Positions 47,624-61,324 of a DNA stretch of 64,000 bases are shown here, in pieces. Both the position numbers and the translations under genes were made by a program. Each line of letters starts with the position of its first letter. The first letter of the stretch is position 1. The notes below the pieces were generated by a model. That model searched no databases. It was not told where the DNA came from and saw only the letters and a list, made by a program, of their open reading frames with translations. The DNA is from Eulemur rufifrons (Eukaryota; Chordata; Mammalia; Primates; Lemuridae). The stretch covers positions 73,041,001 through 73,105,000 of the forward strand of contig NC_090999.1 in the NCBI RefSeq assembly GCF_041146395.1. The letters are read 5' to 3'.

Positions 47624-49035
47624 ATAATGAAGGAATAGGTATGGTAAAATGTCAAACTCTAAATAGTCGAATCATTTTCCACACAGTTTGGTCTTTAAAA
47701 TGCTAAGATCTTATCCTGGCATTAAATATTGTGAAGATACTGCGGCAACGATAAGATCAGGCTGTTCAATAAACTAAATACATCACTTGAGCAAGCCCCT
47801 TGAAATCTTAGAAAATGATGTTTTTAGAATCTCCTTCAATTACAAATCACAAAATGAATCTCCAGTTTCAGTGTGCTTGCTAGGATATGTGCAGTAAATA
47901 CCAGACTCCTTTTCTACCCCAGAGTGTACCAGCTTTAAAAGAAAAAAGATTGTCGTTGCATCCTTTATGTTGTATGAAAATTCAACAGCACACAGAATCT
48001 CCTTTGTTCATATTACATAGAAATGCTTGGTTTGGGGGCATAGGTATTTTGTTTTCATAATTTCTGATGTTATTCCAGTTTATATCATTATTCAAAGATA
48101 ATCATTAATAAAGGAAATGACTGTTTTGTGTAGTTTTCAGCAATGACCTCACTTCAACAAAAGAGTCATGGATCAGTCAGTGTTCTTTCATATATGAATG
48201 AATCTTATATATGCCAAAAATGGATTCATATTCTTCAAAAGAATGTTTCCATCTTATTAAAAAGAAAACCATCAGAGAGCTAATATAGGATTTATTTCAT
48301 ATTTTATGCTATTGTTATTGTGTAGAATTCAGTAGTGCTTTTTGAGAAACTAATTTTGTTGCAATATTCAAATTGCTTTTTAACTACTATGTTTATTCAT
48401 CAATGAACACTTCTCACCTGTTTAACCTTTGATCTATTTTGATAATTAGATAACAATGAATGTAAAACAATAAACACTCAAATTTAATAGTAGCTTATCT
48501 ATAGACACAAAATATGTTAAATAAAAAGAACCACTCATCAAGGAAAATAAGAAATGACTCAAGCAGTCATTATATCTCATGTATACTGTTTAAGTATTTA
48601 TTAATTAATAACCATACATTTTTGATCAATATAATCTTTTATTTCAAAAATGCAACATTATTTTTTATGTTCCATTCGAACACCATCAGACTGGAAAACA
48701 CTGGAAAAGCCGTCAGTGATTATGTGTAAATTTTATTGATATACACTTTAGCTTATAAGACTTGATGAATTTATTAACTTATTTGTCAAAGTATATAATA
48801 CTTTGGGGTGAGCTTTCAGTTAACTTCTCTTTTGTTGGTTTTCTTGACTGCCGCATAAACTCTAGCCTCAGTTTTGAGAAAACATTAAACTTTGCCCTAT
48901 AGTAGCTTACATGTGTTCAATGGAGCAGCTAGAGTTACAGATGGAAGGTTTGGGACTCTAACAGGTAGGATCCAAGTCCAGGCCCTTCAGTATGGTGGAT
49001 ACTCTTTTCAATCCAACTAGTTCTCAGTAGCTTAT
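47624..49035. other. AT-rich DNA with no recognised gene
   Basis: No assignable feature. Confidence 0.5.
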
Positions 49036-49044
49036 TAGATAGTG

Positions 49045-49155
49045 CTTCTCATACATTAATAAGCCTATAAAAGGCCTTTCAAAATTCAGATTCTATGCAT
49101 TAGATCAGGGATGAAGCCTTAGATTTGTATTTTTAACTAGCCTTCACATATTGGA
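49045..49155 (+). repeat. MER5-like hAT MITE fragment
   Basis: 'TAGTGCTTCTCATACATTAA', 'AATTCAGATTCTATGCATTA' and 'AGATTTGTATTTTTAACTAG' parallel the MER5A layout. Ends are not intact. Confidence 0.6.
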
Positions 49156-50575
49156 GATATCATTAGAGATTGATGGAATTATGTTTACTTTATACGTTTT
49201 TCTGTGCCAATCATTGATATGGTAGGTATTTTTTTCTCTTTCATTTACAAGATCCTTCCTTGATTTCCTAACTAATTATCATTCATCACCGATTTCCCAA
49301 ACATAGGATTTTTCAATTTTTGACTCATGTCTTCGATCCTGATAAAATTCCTGATATAATCAGCATGATTAGGCAAAAATAATTTTACATATTATTTTGA
49401 CTATTTTTGATGTTCCTCTCCTTTTTTCTCTATTGTGTTTTTTCACTTCTGGTAGGCTTCAAAACTATTTTCTTTCTGGTTTATTTTAGAATTAATTACA
49501 TACAATCTTGAAGTTTGGGTAGATAAAAAATGTATAAAGGCATAATAAATAATATAATTATTGCCCATTTACATAAGCATTCCTATAATGACAAAATTTC
49601 ATAAGTATTTTTCTTGCTTGTTGGAATAATGATGGCAATTTTAAATATTGTTGTTTAAAATAAATATAGGTATAGATGGTAGGAGCTGTAACATAAAAAT
49701 CTTTTTAACAACTTTTAAGAAAAAACCTTCAAACAATGAATTTGAGTCCAAAAATATTTACTATTAAATAGCACATTTATGAAATAAATAAAGAGAACAT
49801 AAAAATCTGTTTATAATATTCATGTATTATAGATGTAATTTTTTTTTCAGTATTTCTATTTGAAACCTTCCATGGATGAAAACCTCATTCTTCTTCTAAT
49901 TCATCTCACTTAATCTCTTCATCAATTACAAGTGAAATCGTAAAAAAAAATGGTGAAAGAAATTGTTTTTCACCATTTCCTGAAATACACAAGAACTAAG
50001 AGGAGCAGTAACCAAATGGTAAAGTGCCACCAAATTGATTTAAAAATTCCATATACTTTTTTTTGAATCACCATTAAAAAAATCTGTAAATAGTAAATGC
50101 TGTTGCATATTCCATGGATTTTGACTATGATTATTCAATTAAATGTTTACATCTATTTACTTGTATCTGCCTACCTACCTACACTGATGCAAATTGAATC
50201 CATTACCATCCCATACTTAGACGTGTAGTACTGTAGCATCCAGAGACACTAGAATGGGGAAAAAAGCCTTTTATTCGTAATGTCAAAGTTATTATGTTCT
50301 AAATCCTTTTGTGTAAATAAGTGACGTCAGAGATACCAAAAAGTCCACAAATATTGCTTAATTTACCTACGCAATGCATTAATTGATTCATTCAATCATT
50401 TATTTTGTTTACATAATTTTCTAGCCCCCCCCAAAAAAACAGGGAAACTTAATGCCTTTGTGCAATACATATTTTACTTTGACAGACAGATAATAGACAA
50501 ATAAACAAAAGATATTTAATACAATTTTTAAAAAGTAAAAAGTGTGATGAAGTCAAATAAATCAAGGCATACATA
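49156..50575. other. AT-rich DNA; small perfect hairpin at 49948-49978
   Basis: No gene or named repeat. An 11-bp perfect inverted repeat (AAATGGTGAAA / TTTCACCATTT) with a 9-nt loop lies at 49948-49978. Confidence 0.5.
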
Positions 50576-50579
50576 GAGA

Positions 50580-51140
50580 AGAGTATAAGAGTGCTATTTC
50601 AGATAAGTTAAAGAAAGAGAAAGATTTGATATTTGAGCAGAGAAAGTTAAATTAAATAAGGTAGTGAGTTATCATATATATGTTGAAGAATATCCCAGAG
50701 CGAGAAGAAAACAAAGCCAAAGACCCTGCAGAGGGTACGGTGAAAGGACAATGAGCAAGGAGAAGAGTAGAAGAGAGGGTGTCATAGAGGTATCAAGGAT
50801 CAGATTGCATGGGGTATGGAAGACTATGGCCCTAAAATTTTACTTCACAATTTATGAGATGCCATTGGAGGAATTGGGTGAAGAGAGCAAAAAACTCTGA
50901 CTTAGATATCAAAAGTGACGTCAATACTGCTATAGAAAGATAGCAGAAGTCAAGAGAATAGTAAGGACGTTTCTGTAATATCTGTGATGAGAAGTGATGG
51001 TGGCTTGAACTAGTGTAATAGATGTAGAAGAGCCGGAAAGTTTTCAGGTGGCCAGATTTTCTGATGCATTGGGTATGCAATCTAAGACAAAGAGAGGAAT
51101 CAAGAATTTGCTTAAAAAACTGAGTTCATGGAATATCCAT
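50580..51140 (-). repeat. ancient L2-like repeat
   Basis: 'GATTGCATGGGGTATGGAAG', 'AATTTATGAGATGCCATTGG' and 'GAGAAGTGATGGTGGCTTGA' resemble a common ancient mammalian LINE-type repeat, read antisense. Similar text continues at 52900-53400. Confidence 0.45.
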
Positions 51141-51339
51141 TTATTACAATGAGGAAAACTATGGAAGGAAATAATTTAAGATAGTGTTTTCATTGAAGAT
51201 CAGTCACAAAAGCTGAAAATGTTCTAGAGTTTGTGTGTGTGTTTTCTTTTTTTCTATGTTTTACTACAGAAATTTTAATGTTAGTAATTGTTTAAAAAGG
51301 TGTTGGAAGCACAAGAAGTTCTTACAGTGGAAGAATTAT

Positions 51340-51625
51340 GGTGCTTATTAATGCTGTTCCCAAAATGTCTTCAAATTCCTGACAACCTTGGAGAAATGTG
51401 TGGCCAAGTGACTTTCTTGGGCCAATAAGATGTAAAAATAAGCTCTAGGACCCAGTACATCAACTTTAATCTTTACTTCTACCAACATAGCTGACAATGT
51501 TCCGGATGATGGATGCTCTATGACTTTGTGTGTCTGAGTTAGGTTGACATGGAACAGAATCCCCAGATGACCCAGTAATGAATATGTAGTCTGAGTAATA
51601 AATAACTGAGATTTCTGCATTCAAA
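51340..51625 (+). repeat. MLT1-like LTR fragment
   Basis: 'AAATGTGTGGCCAAGTGACT', 'TCTACCAACATAGCTGACAA', 'TTCCGGATGATGGATGCTCT', 'ATCCCCAGATGACCCAGTAA' reading 'GAATCCCCAGATGACCC', and 'GAGTAATAAATAACTGAG' fit a MaLR-type LTR 3' half. Confidence 0.65.
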
Positions 51626-52620
51626 TCTTTTGCCTGTCTCTTCCATTGGTAGAACACAACGAGTAAGCCATCTGGAAAAGGAAATTGGGAAATGCAATTT
51701 ATAAGTTTTCTACTTTGAAAGTAGAAAGAAGATATAGAAGGGTGGGTGTGGAGTTGAGAGATAAGGCACTTTTTGGCATTGTCCACTACTTTGACTATAT
51801 TGCAAGATGAAATAGTCATGCTTCTTCCTAATAGAATGAAACTATCCTTTGTCCAAAAGAAGACTTGCTCACTCTCATGAAAAAGGAAACCAGAGTCATC
51901 AGTCACTGCATTTATCTCCTAGTGACAATGATGTCTCTTCTAGTTTATTTTCCATTGATAAAGATATCATTACTTTTTTCAAGCCCAATTATCTCAGGTA
52001 AAAAATCCAAAAAGTCCCTTTCCTCAGAGTCCTTCTGGCTGGGTGTTCAATCGTGCAAACAGCAACTATTCAAGGAATTTTAATGGAGGTAGTTTAATTT
52101 AGGAATTGTTTTTCCCTAAAATGTAATTGAAGGACTGTAGAAGCAAAAAGGGATAGGTGAGATTCCAAAACTATGAATAACTGCAGAAATTCACTACTAC
52201 TTTTAGAGCTGAAGGATTATGGGTGCAATGAGGTTACTCCAAGTCCAAGATTTCTTTCTCAACTGAGGCTGCTGTCTTTGAACAGGCTACCCAGAAAGCC
52301 AGGGGCTTACATCTACTCTGTGCAGCTACTGCTAGTGGCATAGCTGATGTTACCCCAGTCCTAGTGCTCTTTCCATTGTTACTCCTATTCCCATGCATTT
52401 TTCTCAATACTCCTATAACCCTGCGTTTTTCTCAATATCGTTTGGGCAGCCATTGCCAGAGGCATTCTCAGAAGCCATAAAAATATTTTATAACTTGTAC
52501 CACCTTCCAATCTCCTGCCAGTGTCTCATATCAGCAGAAACTAACAGGAAGGCATCTGGCAAGAAAGTCTGGAAAATAAGTTGTATCATCCCAGACTGGA
52601 AATGGACATTATTTTAAATG
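51626..52620. other. old repeat-like DNA with long non-coding open frames
   Basis: 51640-51760 resembles text at about 29580-29710. The longest open frame of the window (146 codons, minus, 51466-51906) starts here and runs into the MLT1-like LTR. It shows no domain and is judged accidental. Confidence 0.4.
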
Positions 52621-52899
52621 GATTCCTACAATGCTAACAGATACTAAACACTTCTACAGAGAAGGACAGTAAAGAGAATAGCTTTAAGCATGCTACATTT
52701 GAGATCCAATTGTAAATACTGGGTGGATAACTAGATAAATGTCCAATATTCAGGTGTAAGGTATGGGATGAAGGTAAAATCTTGGAGTTAGGTGCCATAT
52801 AATCTATATATGACCACCTGGGGAATGACTATGTAGAGTAGATAATTTGTGCTAGGACATAAGCCTGGAATACTCTTCAAATTTTACATATCAGCTAGA

Positions 52900-53410
52900 A
52901 GAGAAAGTTCCATCAAGAGAGATTGAGAAGGATTAAGAGAAAAATACAAGGACATCCTGCTTTTGCAAAATTTAAGAAAAGTAATGTTTCAAAAATAAGT
53001 GGCCAATCTCATCAAATGCTGCTGATTAGTCAAATATAATGAGGGCTGAGAACTAAACAATAGCTTGGACAATATGGAAGTCATTAGTGACCTTGGTGGT
53101 AGCTACTTCAATGTTATTCTGGGGACAATTAGATGAGATTTGAGGGTAATAGAAGTACATGAAATGATGGCTGTAAATACATATAGTATGAGGTAATTTT
53201 GTTTGAAATGAGAGAATCATAGAAGTTGGAGGAGGATAGGGGATAAGGGAAATTTTTTTAATCTTTATTTTTAAGATAAGAGATAATGTTGAGTATTTGT
53301 TTACTGATGTAGATGGATAGTATTGAGAAAAATTAATGCTGTGAAAGAGAGAGAACTTGTAGAAGGAAATTCTTTGATTTAGTGCTATTTGCTGGAATCC
53401 AGTACACAGG
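52900..53410 (-). repeat. ancient L2-like repeat, continuation
   Basis: 'CTCATCAAATGCTGCTGATT', 'ATGGAAGTCATTAGTGACCT' and 'GGATAGGGGATAAGGGAAAT' match an ancient mammalian repeat I associate with the element at 50580-51140. Confidence 0.45.
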
Positions 53411-56400
53411 GGAAAGGGTTTGCCTAGTATAGGAATAGTGACAGTTTATCTATACATCAAAAACTAGCTGAATGTATTTGTATATCAAAATTACATAAGT
53501 ATATTTGGTACTGGGGAGGTGTAAAAGTTATCTTCTGATTAATACTTTGTTCTTAGTTAAGGAAGAAGTGTGAAAGAAAAAGAATCCCCTGACATTAAGA
53601 AGCAGCAGGCTAATATAGCTCAGTGTTGTTAGAAGCTGTCCTGACATTCCCTGCTAGGCCTTTATTCTCTTATTGAACATATGGAATCTCACCGAACAAC
53701 ATTAGAAAAGGTCACCCTGGAACTGTGATGTAGTGAGACTAAAATATGAAAACAAAGAAACAAACAAAATATCACCTCATGATCTTGTATAAGCACAGAT
53801 AAAATATAGATCATTGTGTAAACTACAAAAATACCAAATATCCTTACTGATATTTGGCTGAAGGGCATTGACATAGGAAGGTTATCAGTTGAGTAAAAGG
53901 TGGGTTATGGGAGTTTGTGGAGATAAGAGACAACCTGTGAAATAGTCATCCAGGAGAATTATTAAATAACTTCAGTCTAGAAGGAATAAGTTTTAAACAT
54001 TACACTTAGTGCTCTGAGGGTAGGTTGTTTGAAGTTGCAGTTGAGATTTGGAATGTGCAGCATTTATTATAATGAGAAGTTTTAGGATATTTTCTTAGTG
54101 CAAGGTGGAGGAAAAATGAATGAAATTGCGGATAAGGAACTAAGTGTTCCTTATCCTAACCAGGATGCTGGTTAGATCATTCAAATAAATAGTGCACTTT
54201 TGAAGAATGATGGCCAGGACAGTCATAGAATGAATGTCAGTAAGGCAGATGTTAAAATTGTACTTGAACAAGGAAGACAATCTAAAAGTCTACATAAGGA
54301 GTGGTGGTAGAGTTTAGGTCTGATAAACATGAACTTTGATGGAGCTGATTCAGGGAAGAGGGTGCTTGGGGGTATATTTATGAAAATCTGAAGGTAGAAA
54401 TTAAGAGTAAAAGAATCGCCTACTCTAAATGGGAAAGAGAAGCCATCTACAAGAGCTATAGTGGAATCAGTGACTTCAGAAGAGAGCCAAGGCCAAATTA
54501 GAGAAAGGAGATGAAGGGATTGTGCAGAGAAAAGTTTGAGAATATAGGATGCGATGTCCCACAATGACAGTTCTTGAGTTCCAGTGATACAATGAAAGTT
54601 TTTTTGGATTAGGAATGCAATAGGATGAGTTACATGTTGGGATATGCAAAATCATATGAAGATTACAATCTGATTGTCAGAGAATGGTAGGGAAGACGTA
54701 GATTTCTGCTGATGCCAGAAATATCAGCCATGATGAAATGAATCATACTGATGCTCCCAGGAAAGCAGATGACCAGTTTGAAATGGAAACCTCTTCTTGG
54801 AACAAGTGTTTTCAGAATTTTTGAATGTTGTGGTAAAAAATGTTGGCGAAAGGAGCGAAAAGTTTTGAGCTTAAAAGAAGCATGCCTGAAATTATTTGGG
54901 GGAGTTAATGTGCAAAACAAATTATTATGTTTATTAGGCAAAAACACTAGGAAACTCCTTCCAGAATTTGGAAATTAAAGCAACAGAGATCTGAAAAGAA
55001 TCAGAGTATGTACACTCTGGTATAAATTTTAAACCAAGAAAGTTTATAGCTTTCCCTGACCAAATTTCCCCTTTTAGAAATATGTATTAGGACTAATAAG
55101 TCACACAATACAAATATAACATCATGAAGCAAAAATGTTAAAAAGCTACATTTCATAAGAAATTTTAAACAAATGTTCTATACATAGTCTATCCAAAAAG
55201 TGTTTAAATGGCTTTGTGTGTACTTCCATCAGATCAGCTATGAAATCATTATAAGGCATATAAAATAGTGAATATAATTAGGTCATCTTAGCCATTGACT
55301 TTCCTAAATTTATTTTAGTATGTTCTTTCCTTTTTAAAATTAAGTTAGAGACAACTGTTAAAATATTGCCCCTACCTAAAACATTTGGAGGAGACCAGTA
55401 TTAATTACCGCTGAAAGCCTGAATTAGATAGAAGAATTCAGGCAGTTTTCACTATTCAGAACAAGACATATATAGTAAGGCAGTCAATTTTTTTGAGAAC
55501 TATTACAAACCCATTTCTTTTGTGTGTGTATGCTTGCTTATTCATGTGCATGAAAGTATGGTATGTGGGTGTGACAATGTTTACTAACATGGTTTTTAGG
55601 TTTCAGGATCACAATTCACATTTCTTTGACATTATATCAAAGGTACATTTCTTAGAAGATAGGTACTTCATAGAAATAGCTATACCTTAATAACACTAAT
55701 AAAAAGAAGGGAGGTTACACTGAGGCAGAAATAAGTGACATCCTTTATAATATTTGAAAGGATCGCTGTTGCCCAGTATAGTAAGCTTTTATTTTTTCCC
55801 CCTCTCCTTTAGTAATTTTCCTTCATCTCTTGTATAATAGTGTACCATGAAGTGACTTCCAGGAACATGTCACAGATTCAATCAATTTGGAATGACACAG
55901 CACTATCATTCCCATAAGTGTTCAAGCACTTCCAGGAATGATTAAAAAGCATGGCATTGCCCACCAACTGCTGGGGATACATGTACATTTTGAAGAAGAT
56001 AGCTCTATCGAGAAGTTGTCAATTGTAAAAGTTTTTGAAAATGGTGACTTTTCTATTTTTGAGGATATTTTAAATACATGATTTTTATATCTAATATGCC
56101 TCTATCATAGGTCTATAATTTCCTCTATAAGCCAGAAATGAACAGCTATGAAACAGAGTCAGATAAAGGTGATATATTTGATATCTGATATTGTCTAATG
56201 ATTTTTAATTAAAATATATTTAGATTTGAGGAAATTAATTTTATACTGTTAACAATACCAAATGTCAGATGAACAAAACTAAGCAAATCATTATGTACAT
56301 TAGAGTCTATTGTTAACCCATTTTAATTATCATTTTTATGAACTTTTATTTCTCATAACCTTATAAAAAAAGACATACCTGAGTTGTTTTTCAATGGATA

Positions 56401-56515
56401 AAGGTAATAATGAGTTACACTTATTTAAAAATATGTTGGTAATGTTGATATATATAAAATGGGTGACAAACAGTTAGCCACTGCTACATACTACAAATGA
56501 CTAGCAACTGAGAAA
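53411..56515. other. no recognised gene or repeat
   Basis: About 3.1 kb. Open frames up to 113 codons (54223-54564, minus) have no domain. No RNA gene or transposon ends seen. Confidence 0.45.
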
Positions 56516-56519
56516 ACAA

Positions 56520-57060
56520 CCCCCTTAAGGATATCTACACGGAAAAGAAGTCATTTTATCAAAAAGATACCTGCACTTGAATGTTAATTGCAGCATAATT
56601 CACATCTGCTAAGATTGAAATCAACGCAAATGCCCATCAATTCATGAATGGATTAACAAAATGTGTTATGTGTATACCAGGCAATACTACTGAGCCATAA
56701 AAAATGATAAATTAATGCCTTTTGTAACAATTTGGATGGACCTGGATACCATTATCCTAAGTGAAGTATCTCAAGAATAGAAAAACAAATATCACATGTA
56801 CTTGCTACTAAATTGGAACTAACTGATGAGCATACATGTGCACAGAGGTAAGAAAACTCAGTGGAAATCAAGCAGTGGGGAGGGGAGAGAAGGGGATGTG
56901 CAAAAACCTACCTAATGAGTACAAGGAACACCATCTGGGTGATGGGCACACTTATAGCCCTGACTGAAGGATTACAAAAATAATCCATGTACCCCAAAAC
57001 ATTTGTACACTAGTAATGTTTTGAAATATAAAGAAAAATTTAAAAGGTAAATAAATAAAT
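56520..57060 (+). repeat. 5'-truncated L1 3' end, plus strand
   Basis: ORF2 C-terminal text ('CAACGCAAATGCCCATCAAT', 'CAATACTACTGAGCCATAAA', 'TTTGGATGGACCTGGATACC') leads into 3' UTR with a G-rich purine tract at 56876-56900 and 'AACACCATCTGGGTGATGGG'. It ends with an A-rich tail near 57020-57060. Moderately old primate L1. Confidence 0.9.
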
Positions 57061-60000
57061 ATATACATATATATAAGATCACAATAAGCCCCCCAAAATA
57101 AGAAAAAATAAAGTAATGTACCAGCATAAAACTGTTAGGTTGCTTTATCCATAAAGATTTTTTGTCACTTTCTTTTAATCTGAAGATGAAAACAAAAAGT
57201 TGCAACCATGTATTCATAAGCAAATTAAGTGGCTTTAATTCTTCACTATTTAGGTATCTCTGTGAGGACAATTTCTGAAGGAAAAGAAATTTTGTTTGAA
57301 TGGGACTAGTGGTTTGCTTTCATTTCACTAAAAGAACTAAGAGCGCTGGATATGCATTTCGATTTTATAATTGAAAATATGAAGCAATGCTCCGAAAGTG
57401 GTTTATTCACATTCAGACATGTTCTAAATTTCATTTTCAGTTGAAACTCTTTGACTAATTCCCAAAAATGATACATAGACAGATTGAAGGAGAAGGGCAC
57501 AATTTGTGATTGCATTTTATTCAGCAAGTGGAAAGATTAAAATACATAAAGGAAATAAAACTGGATAGATATTCTTGAAGTTTATATGACTTTTGTGCTT
57601 TTATATTTTATTTTAGAATACTCTTACTTTCCAACAAACAATAAGATACTATGTCAAGGGATAAATAAACATGCATTATAACTATTGCATATGTCTAGAG
57701 GAAGAGTCTAAGAACAGTATTACTTTCCAGAGGCACTTAGTAAACTTCTCTAGGCTCGCTAGCAGAAATTTATTTCACACCCATCCTGGAATGGGTGTGT
57801 AGTCCTGGGGATATTCTGTGCTTCCTCACTATGCCTGAATTCCTGCAAGTGTCAATGTCAAGACAAACAGGATTACCATTACATCAATAAGGTCCACACC
57901 TTCAGTTAGGGGTATTCCATCTTCCATTAGTATTATATTTCAGGTACAATGGGAATGATTGGGTACCAAATCTTGTATTCCAAAACTCTCATTTATTAAT
58001 CACACACACATAAGTAAAACAAAAACAAACAAAAAACCCCTGAAGGTCACAAAGGCTTTTCCAAGGTCATGCAACTAGTTTTATGAGTCTGAAATGAATT
58101 AAGTTATGTAAAAAAGCTTGGCACAATAAAGAGCATCATATACCTCCTCATCTCAGTATCATTGTTCCTAAAGTCCACTGAAATCTGACCCCACATGTAG
58201 GTATGACTCAATATTTCCTGAATCATGTACTTGGCAAAGTATTCCTAAAAATGTTATACTGAAATGTCTTAAGAACTTAAAAATTTAATTTTAAACAAGT
58301 AATTAGAAAAATATGAAATTAATAACATATTGATGTGCATACAAGGCTTAAATCAACCAGTGAGGTACAGAGCAAGGGCAAGGCAAGGCTGGTTGCAGTT
58401 TATCTTGGACCTTCTTTGTTGCTTGTCAGTTCTCATCTCTTCCTTCTCTCCTTTCCCTACCTCATAGATTAGATTTTGTGATGCCAGTACCATGTAGTCT
58501 TGCCATATTTTCTTTCAGTCATAGATATTAACTTATTAAACTAATTTACATAAAATTCAAATGATTGAATAAAATGTTTGTAAATTAGTTCCAGAATACA
58601 CATGAACTAAAGAAATTTGGAATACAAGATTTTTCTCTAATCTAAGTACACATAAATAAAAGCTGTCAGATAAGATCTAAGCGTCTAAGACTGTATTTGG
58701 CAAAGTTATAAAATTTGTAAGAGAAAAGAAACAGAGTAGCAGAACATTTTTTAAGTCTTCAGCATATGGAGTTAGTTCAAAGCTGGAAATGGCATAGAAT
58801 GATTATGAATTACTATTGGACAGGATTCAAAATGTAAGCTAATAATAGGCATATATTAGTTCACCTGGCTGGAAAACTAACTGAGCTATGAAATAAAATG
58901 AAGACATTAATGGGACATTTTAATTAGTGATATTGTGCATACTAAGGATAAACTGTTTGGAGAGGGCACTTTCTAAATTATCCACTGGAGGATCAAGCAG
59001 TAAATGATAAAACTATATGTTATCATTGCCAGGAAAAAAGCATGCATATTTGCCAAATTCAGCAGTTTTCCCAATGTTTTAGAACCTAACCTACATTTTA
59101 GATTTTAGTTCATGCTCCTTTTTTTGCTAGTCATTCTAACTACTTTAAGGTTGCAGGAATAAAGATTCTAGGAAATAAAAAATATGTAACTTAAAAAATT
59201 ATAACCAGTTTTTCAAACCAAAAGTATTTATCTCATTTTAACATTTATTTTAAGAACATAAGCCAAATATTAAACTGCATTCTGTACCACCTATGCTCAT
59301 GTTCTTAAAAATGCTCTTCATACTTTTTTTCATATAGTACAATAAAACTCATTTTAATGTAATATCATTTTATAATAGAAATGCTGGTTTTGTAAAATTA
59401 AAATGACTGCCTGGTAAGAAAGATTTTAATGATGCTTATGAGCTTTTTATGTCAATTATCACTAGGGTGTTGTACACTCTAATTCATTAATAAATGGGAG
59501 CGGAAGTAAGGCATATTTTATCACCTATCATTACTCTAATAAAATGGGATTTTTCAATGAGAGTATTAAGAGAAATTGCCTATTTCCATTTTTCCAGAAA
59601 ATCCATTTCTACAAAGTAACCTTGGCTTTGACCCATTCTGAAAGAAAGGAACTTTGCTGTAGGTTTTATACCCATCTTCGTTACACATATTTTCTTTATT
59701 CAACTGCAGCAGCCATAAGCTTGGGCAGAGCTCCATTCCTCACCTGTCAAATATTCTGAAACTATGATCTATTATTGTTTGAATACACTATCATCCATTA
59801 TCTTTCCAAAGTACCTAATTGCCAACACAATCATCATTGGATTTTATAATGTTCTATCTTATCTGAATAGATTAAACTAATATTAATTTGCTGTCTTCCT
59901 TGTAGTAGGCACTGTGCTGGGTACTGGCATTCTGACGACTTTCATTCCCTCTGAACACATTGCCTGAATTTCTATTTTTACAGGGTTTTTTTTTTTCTGT

Positions 60001-60110
60001 CTATTTAAATTAATTTGCTTTCTCTGTGAGATTATACCTTCAGTATCTGTACACTACCCAGTGCTTTCATGTTAGAGCCATTGGGTTTTCTCATCTGAAT
60101 TTCTTTGCTC
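57061..60110. other. AT-rich DNA with no recognised gene
   Basis: About 3 kb with no assignable repeat or coding frame; the frames of 71-99 codons carry no domain. Confidence 0.5.
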
Positions 60111-60111
60111 T

Positions 60112-60698
60112 GTTGGTATTCTTGGACATCAATTTCAATACTCCCCACTAAAGCAAATTTTCACCAAGAAAACTCTTTCATTTATGCAATTCTAAGGACC
60201 CCAAACCGCCAAAGATTTTCTACTAGACCAAAACTGAATCAGCTTCTCAAACATCTCCTATCTGTTCACTTTCTTATAAAATCCAGTTTTAGCAAAGAGC
60301 CCTGCTAAGTCAGTTAAGCAAGAACCCGCCCTCCCTCCATTATCCTCTATGTGATAACTGATCATTGTCTTCAGCAAGAATCCTGTTATGTTGGCTTAGT
60401 CAGAATTCCTCTTACCTCTGATATTTCCTCTTAGTAATTTTCCATCAATTGACTCGTACCCTGATCCTTGGCTATAAATTTCCACCTGCCATTGTTGTAT
60501 TCAGAGCCAATTTCTCTCTCCCATTATAAAATCCAGTTGCAGTGGTTTCTATATCTATCACTATGGTCCTAAATAAAGTCTTCCTTACTGTGCTTTAACA
60601 ACTATCATTGAATAATTGGTATTCATACACATCTACTTTAATAGTCCCCATGCCAGCAAACTTTCACCAAAAATGTATTTTACTTTAGCAATTCTAAA
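60112..60698 (+). repeat. LTR-like element bracketed by about 80-bp direct repeats
   Basis: 60440-60600 has LTR-type signals in order: TATA-like 'GGCTATAAATTTCC' (about 60468-60481) and AATAAA at about 60572 in 'CCTAAATAAAGTCTTCC'. I recall the text 'CTTCCTTACTGTGCTTTAAC' from an ERV LTR family. About 80 bp starting TGGTATTC at 60114 recurs at 60617 (period 503) with roughly 30% differences. No viral coding sequence. Confidence 0.55.
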
Positions 60699-61320
60699 TC
60701 ACAATGGTGGTTTTTAAATTTTCACATTTTATAGATATATTTACTTAAACTGGTATACCATGTAGTACGCATCTGTTATTTTAACATTAATTTCCTTTGA
60801 ATTTCCTTTGGGGAAACAATTACTCCCAATCTCAGTCTTTGCAGTTGTGGATAGGAAACCGCACCTCCTGTCTCTTCCTAGCCACACTGAATAATTTAAT
60901 GTTGATTATGTGATTGAGCCAAACCAGAGAAACTCAATCTAGACACTTGGGTCAAAATAATAGGGAATTAAGCACTCTATTTCAGCTAGGTTTGTCAAAG
61001 CAGTAGAATTAAATCATCTTCTTTCGATGAGGAACGGAGAGATACAAAACCCACATGAAGAAAAACAGCACTGAGTGACAAATATATTTCTGATGTGATC
61101 TTTGATCACATAAAATTATTTATGATTGAAAACAGCTCTACTGCTGAAATGTTCTATTATTAGAACCTGAGCCAAAATGATATTTTATTGTAAATAATCA
61201 AATAAATTTATTATGTGATTTGGGTTTATGTCACTTGTAAGCAAAAGAGTCCTGAAGATACTCTCTTGACTTTGTAGTCATGCATGCATCATACTTTTCA
61301 TAAATCTTCATTCATTTTTT
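60699..61320. other. no recognised gene or repeat
   Basis: No assignable feature. Confidence 0.5.
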
Positions 61321-61324
61321 TCCC

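Noticed and set aside
51466..51906. 146-codon minus-strand open frame, the longest in the window
   Set aside because: It overlaps an MLT1-like LTR and old repeat text, has no recognisable domain or codon bias, and no splice or promoter context supports it.
54223..54564. 113-codon minus-strand frame
   Set aside because: No domain, low-complexity L/S/P composition typical of chance frames, no neighbouring exon signals.
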